DNA of 64,000 nucleotides, taken from the NCBI GenBank assembly GCA_963942565.1, contig OZ012685.1:56832775-56896774 (forward strand), in the 5' to 3' direction. The stretch comes from Maea johnstoni (taxonomy: Eukaryota; Annelida; Polychaeta; Spionida; Magelonidae). Position numbers and translations under genes: made by a program. Below, piece after piece: positions 60,575-64,000 of the stretch (positions are counted from its first letter, which is position 1; every line of letters starts with the position of its first letter). Under the pieces are notes generated by a model, which worked only from the letters and a program-made list of their open reading frames with translations, was not told the origin of the DNA and did not search any database.

Positions 60575-62472
60575 CTAATGCCACTTGGATTTCTGTGCGT
60601 AGATGTCACTCCGCAGGTTCTGTGCAAAACATATACCCAGGATCTGCAAAGAAATGGTATAATTATTTCACAGTTAATAAATCCCAGTGGATTTGCAAAG
60701 ATATGGTATGATATTTTTACAATTAATTAATTAATCACAGTGGATTTGCAAAGAAATGGTATAATGATTTTACAATTAATCAATTAATCACAATGGTTCC
60801 ATTAAATGCTAAGATAAACATATTGTCTTATACATGCAGTATGAAAGTAACATTGCAGCTTATTGGGGATTATCGTTATACCAAATCCTCATAAAAAATG
60901 GGGATAAGTATTATATCATTTAAGATGCTATCCAAGTCCTGCCTATCAGTATTAAATTGATATATTTGCTACATGTACAAAGGAAATTCACAATTTATTT
61001 GACAGTGCTAAATTAAACAATATTAGATCCCTAGGAGACAAGCACAATCGTAAATATATAACAAAGATAATCTATTGTTAATTAAAGATCAATATTGTAT
61101 TGTATCATGAAATTTTAGAGGGACAAATCCCTACAGCTTATTATGCATAACAAAATGATGATCCAATACAGAGTATGTACACATACTGATGTATCATTCC
61201 ATAAGACTTCTTGTACAGCCAGGTTCACAAAAAGCAGTTATTGAGTGTCCTCTACTGTATACGGGTTTAATTGGGAGTGCTAAAATTTTCGCTTTACTGC
61301 CCTGCTGGAGGGTATTTGTGTTACTTTAAATTTGCGCATTCAAGCACTCAAACTATTTATTCATTACTTTATAGATTCAGTTGAATTATCATGTTATTTT
61401 TACGTTATCATGGGCAGCACGAAAATAGCGAAAATTAAATGACTGTAAAAAATACCAGTTATACAGTATATTTTTCCGTACAAAAAGTTTGATTCATTAC
61501 CAACCTGTATTAATGCTACTGCAACAGCTACTGCAGCTACTGGTATCAAATTTTTCTCCAGCCATTTTTCTCCTGCTTTTAAGCATCCAATTGTATAGAT
61601 CTTTGTTTCTGGGTTCTGTGTCTACAAAAACAATAAATCATCTATAGCGATCAACAAAATGAGCTTGTCTCAAAATTAGGGATGGGGATCGTTGAGAATT
61701 CTACGGTTTGGTTCGGTTCTCGGTTTTGCTTCTACGGTTCGGTTTTATCACGGTTTCCTAAACGGTTTATTAATGACATTTCTTGGATACGAAACTACGC
61801 AATGGAATGCGTGGCTGAACTTGCCTGAACTGGAAAGTTCTTGAAAGTTCCTATATACTAGCTCCCTGGGCACTTTCTCTACGCTCAGAAGGCTTCTGAG
61901 CATAGTGAAAGTGGGCAGGGTACCAGACTTGAGAGATTTTGAATGGCTGTTTGATCGTCGCGCTTGGCAGACATTGTGAGGCCAGCGAGGAGGTAGGTGC
62001 TGACAGTTTTATTACGCCTCAAGGAACCCTGAGCATGCATAGAAAACCGAACTGTTTAGAGGGAGGTCCGGTTTTTGACTGGTTAACCGCAATGCTCAGG
62101 CCTGTTTGAACTGGTTCCCGGTCCCCATCCCTACTCAAAATGATTGTTTCCTATACTAGGCACGGCAACTAGCACATATATTCTAAAAATCTGTTCATCT
62201 AACCAGGAATGTTCATTCTAAAAAAAATCCCTGATCTAACTCAGCATAATTGGCCCCAAAAGCCTGACTATTTAAATATCTTTCTGACCAAACCATGCTT
62301 TAGAAATATCTAAAGAAGAAATATTAATCAAAACTCATAAAAATATATTTTGAATTTATACTATATTTTTCTATAATTTTCAAGAGTACTTGCGCATCCA
62401 GAATACTCTTTTCAAATGCAACTCAGAACATGAATGCTGATAATGATGATGATAATAATAATAATAATAATG

Positions 62473-62564
<92 letters not shown>

Positions 62565-62732
62565 TTCACGAAGGTAACACAGTCAAATACAGGATTTGAT
62601 TTTGGCTATGGCCCTCAGATTTGAGGATTATATCTTTCATGCTTCAGGCCACAGAGTTGAAAGATGAGGGGATGGACTTACCTTAGTAGGGTCTCTAGTG
62701 TCATAACCACACTGTTTATTCTTTATCACCTC
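60575..62732 (-). CDS. Tetraspanin, TSPAN5/14/17 (TspanC8)-like, last three coding exons
   Basis: Three phase-0 exons, 62682-62732, 61505-61621 and 60575-60643, encode the end of a tetraspanin. Visible are the late part of the large extracellular loop (QCGYD, then IYTIGCLKAGEKWLEKNL with its conserved GC), the fourth membrane segment (IPVAAVAVAVALIQILGIC), and a short cytoplasmic tail, FAQNLRSDIYAQKSKWH, then stop. QCGYD, IYTxGC and AQNLxSDI with a final KxxW-like tail resemble TSPAN5/14/17, the ADAM10-binding TspanC8 group, but the eight loop cysteines cannot be counted because the upstream exons lie beyond 64 kb. No symbol is given for that reason. The acceptor of the last exon lies in a threefold tandem repeat. 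Tetraspanin identity is secure; the subfamily is an inference. Confidence 0.88.
60640..60795. repeat. Threefold tandem repeat at the acceptor of the last tetraspanin exon
   Basis: GGATCTGCAAAG at 60640 (the exon border is 60643) recurs as GGATTTGCAAAG at 60689 and 60742, followed each time by the same AT-rich tract. In copies two and three the acceptor AG is lost by one base. Confidence 0.8.
60864..61133 (+). mobile_element. hAT-like MITE, family H (intact ends)
   Basis: TGGGGATTATCG ... GGACAAATCCCTA with a perfect 8-nt duplication CAGCTTAT (60856-60863, 61134-61141). It confirms the ends and 8-nt target of the two copies around NCDN exon 3. Confidence 0.8.
61253..61468. mobile_element. TA-flanked MITE with TACTGTAT ends
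   Basis: TACTGTATACGGG and CCAGTTATACAGTA mirror each other at the ends of 216 nt, between the last two tetraspanin exons. It is distinct from the TACTGTAG element at 45094. Confidence 0.55.
61677..62133 (+). mobile_element. hAT-like MITE, family G
   Basis: TAGGGATGGGGATCG ... CGGTCCCCATCCCTA with a perfect 8-nt duplication CTCAAAAT (61669-61676, 62134-62141). The interior begins with repeated CGGTT/TTCGG phrases. Confidence 0.85.
62445..62563. repeat. (AAT)n microsatellite
   Basis: About 40 AAT/GAT units in a tetraspanin intron. Confidence 0.95.
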
Positions 62733-62923
62733 CTGAAAATAGATCATAAATGATTTAATTCCTACATGTACACTGAACTCATCTCTTTTATAGAAATTAA
62801 CACTTTTATTAATTGAATTATGCACTATATCCCAAAAAATATATATAAATAACCACAAATGTTTTATTTTGAAGATATTGTCTAGTGAAGTTAGTTCTAT
62901 TAGCTTAAAATAAGACAATACAC

Positions 62924-63330
<407 letters not shown>

Positions 63331-63397
63331 ATACACTATTATCTTACATCCATAGGCAATTGCTAATGTTGCATGCTTCCCATGGAGTGGAAATTAT

Positions 63398-63618
63398 TTA
63401 ACCCATTCATGCCTGAAAAAGGCCAGACAAATTTGGTTATATCTCTCGAACAAAAGCTTAATTTTGAAAATATTTGAAAGAGAAATGTTTATCACAACTC
63501 AACCTATAACTCTTCTCAAATATTTTGTGAATTCATCCATCATTCTTGACATAATTTCAAAAATATCATAGAGTCAGACGTAATTTCTTCGGATGAAGTC
63601 TAGGCATGAATGGGTTAA
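63398..63618 (+). mobile_element. TTAA-flanked MITE, family B
   Basis: Perfect 17-nt ends TTAACCCATTCATGCCT / AGGCATGAATGGGTTAA around 221 nt. The interior matches 2465-2694 in reverse. Confidence 0.85.
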
Positions 63619-63738
63619 TCAAATAAAAAAGTACATGCTTGAGAATACAGTAGACAAAATTGTATAAATCTAATATTTCATAAATTGCCAGGGCTCAACA
63701 TTAAGAAAAAGAATCATAAGCCCACCAGGGCTATTTAC

Positions 63739-64000
63739 TAGTGTTGGGAATTGGTACAAATTTTTAGGACTGATCATCGTTCCACTAGAGTGATCTATGA
63801 TCAGTTTTTATTTGGAGATGTTTTTCGTGCAAATTGACCCTTCCCCATGTGCATCACCCACCATGAGTTGTGCATTTTTCAGGAAATTTCAGGATAATAC
63901 CTGCAGAAACAAGGTAGAAATATTAATGGATACACAGAAAGTATATCTTTTAATTAAACATAGATAGGGAAAACAGAAAGTATGCCTTTTAATCAAATGC
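63739..64000 (+). mobile_element. hAT-like element, family F, cut by the window edge
   Basis: TAGTGTTGGGAATTGG and ACTGATCATCG match the left end of 52411-52807. The right end was not found before 64000. Confidence 0.5.

Noticed and set aside
44877-60577. Shared promoter or operon-like link between ATAD5, CENP-U and the tetraspanin
   Set aside because: ATAD5 and CENP-U converge, and CENP-U and the tetraspanin are 5 kb apart with their own likely promoters.

Overview
This is a 64 kb piece of animal (metazoan) nuclear DNA. It is AT-rich, has many short introns with GT-AG borders, and is dense in microsatellites and small non-autonomous transposons. The proteins are clear orthologues of vertebrate genes, but the gene structures, the transposon families and a tRNA-derived SINE are not vertebrate-like. 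An invertebrate deuterostome (amphioxus, echinoderm or hemichordate) is the best guess; the species cannot be fixed from the sequence.

Layout: (1) 274-14259, minus strand: neurochondrin (NCDN), 16 coding exons covering the whole protein except its last few codons, which lie off the left edge. (2) 14.3-26.1 kb: about 12 kb of intergenic DNA with a 1.3 kb foldback element, a G-rich minisatellite, long simple repeats, a truncated LINE, a tRNA-like relic and an isolated signal-peptide exon behind a TATA box. (3) 26176-41138, plus strand: ATAD5/Elg1, the PCNA unloader, 18 coding exons and 2,052 codons. (4) 44877-55388, minus strand: CENP-U, 12 coding exons and 684 codons, convergent with ATAD5. 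(5) 55.4-60.5 kb: a repeat-poor stretch without coding sequence. (6) 60575-62732, minus strand: the last three coding exons of a tetraspanin resembling the TSPAN5/14/17 (TspanC8) group; its 5' part lies off the right edge.

ATAD5 (removal of PCNA after replication) and CENP-U (inner kinetochore) both act on chromosomes in the cell cycle, but they converge rather than share a promoter, so the neighbourhood need not be functional. Exon chains were built by joining splice sites so that phase is kept throughout; the ATAD5 and CENP-U coding lengths each divide by three and end at the expected C-terminus.

Two patterns stand out. First, five splice acceptors (three in NCDN, one in ATAD5, one in the tetraspanin) sit inside short local tandem duplications. 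Second, small transposons cluster just inside introns next to 5' splice sites: four TTAA-flanked MITEs end about 9-11 nt from the donor GT, and one hAT-like element has a target-site duplication that contains the donor itself.
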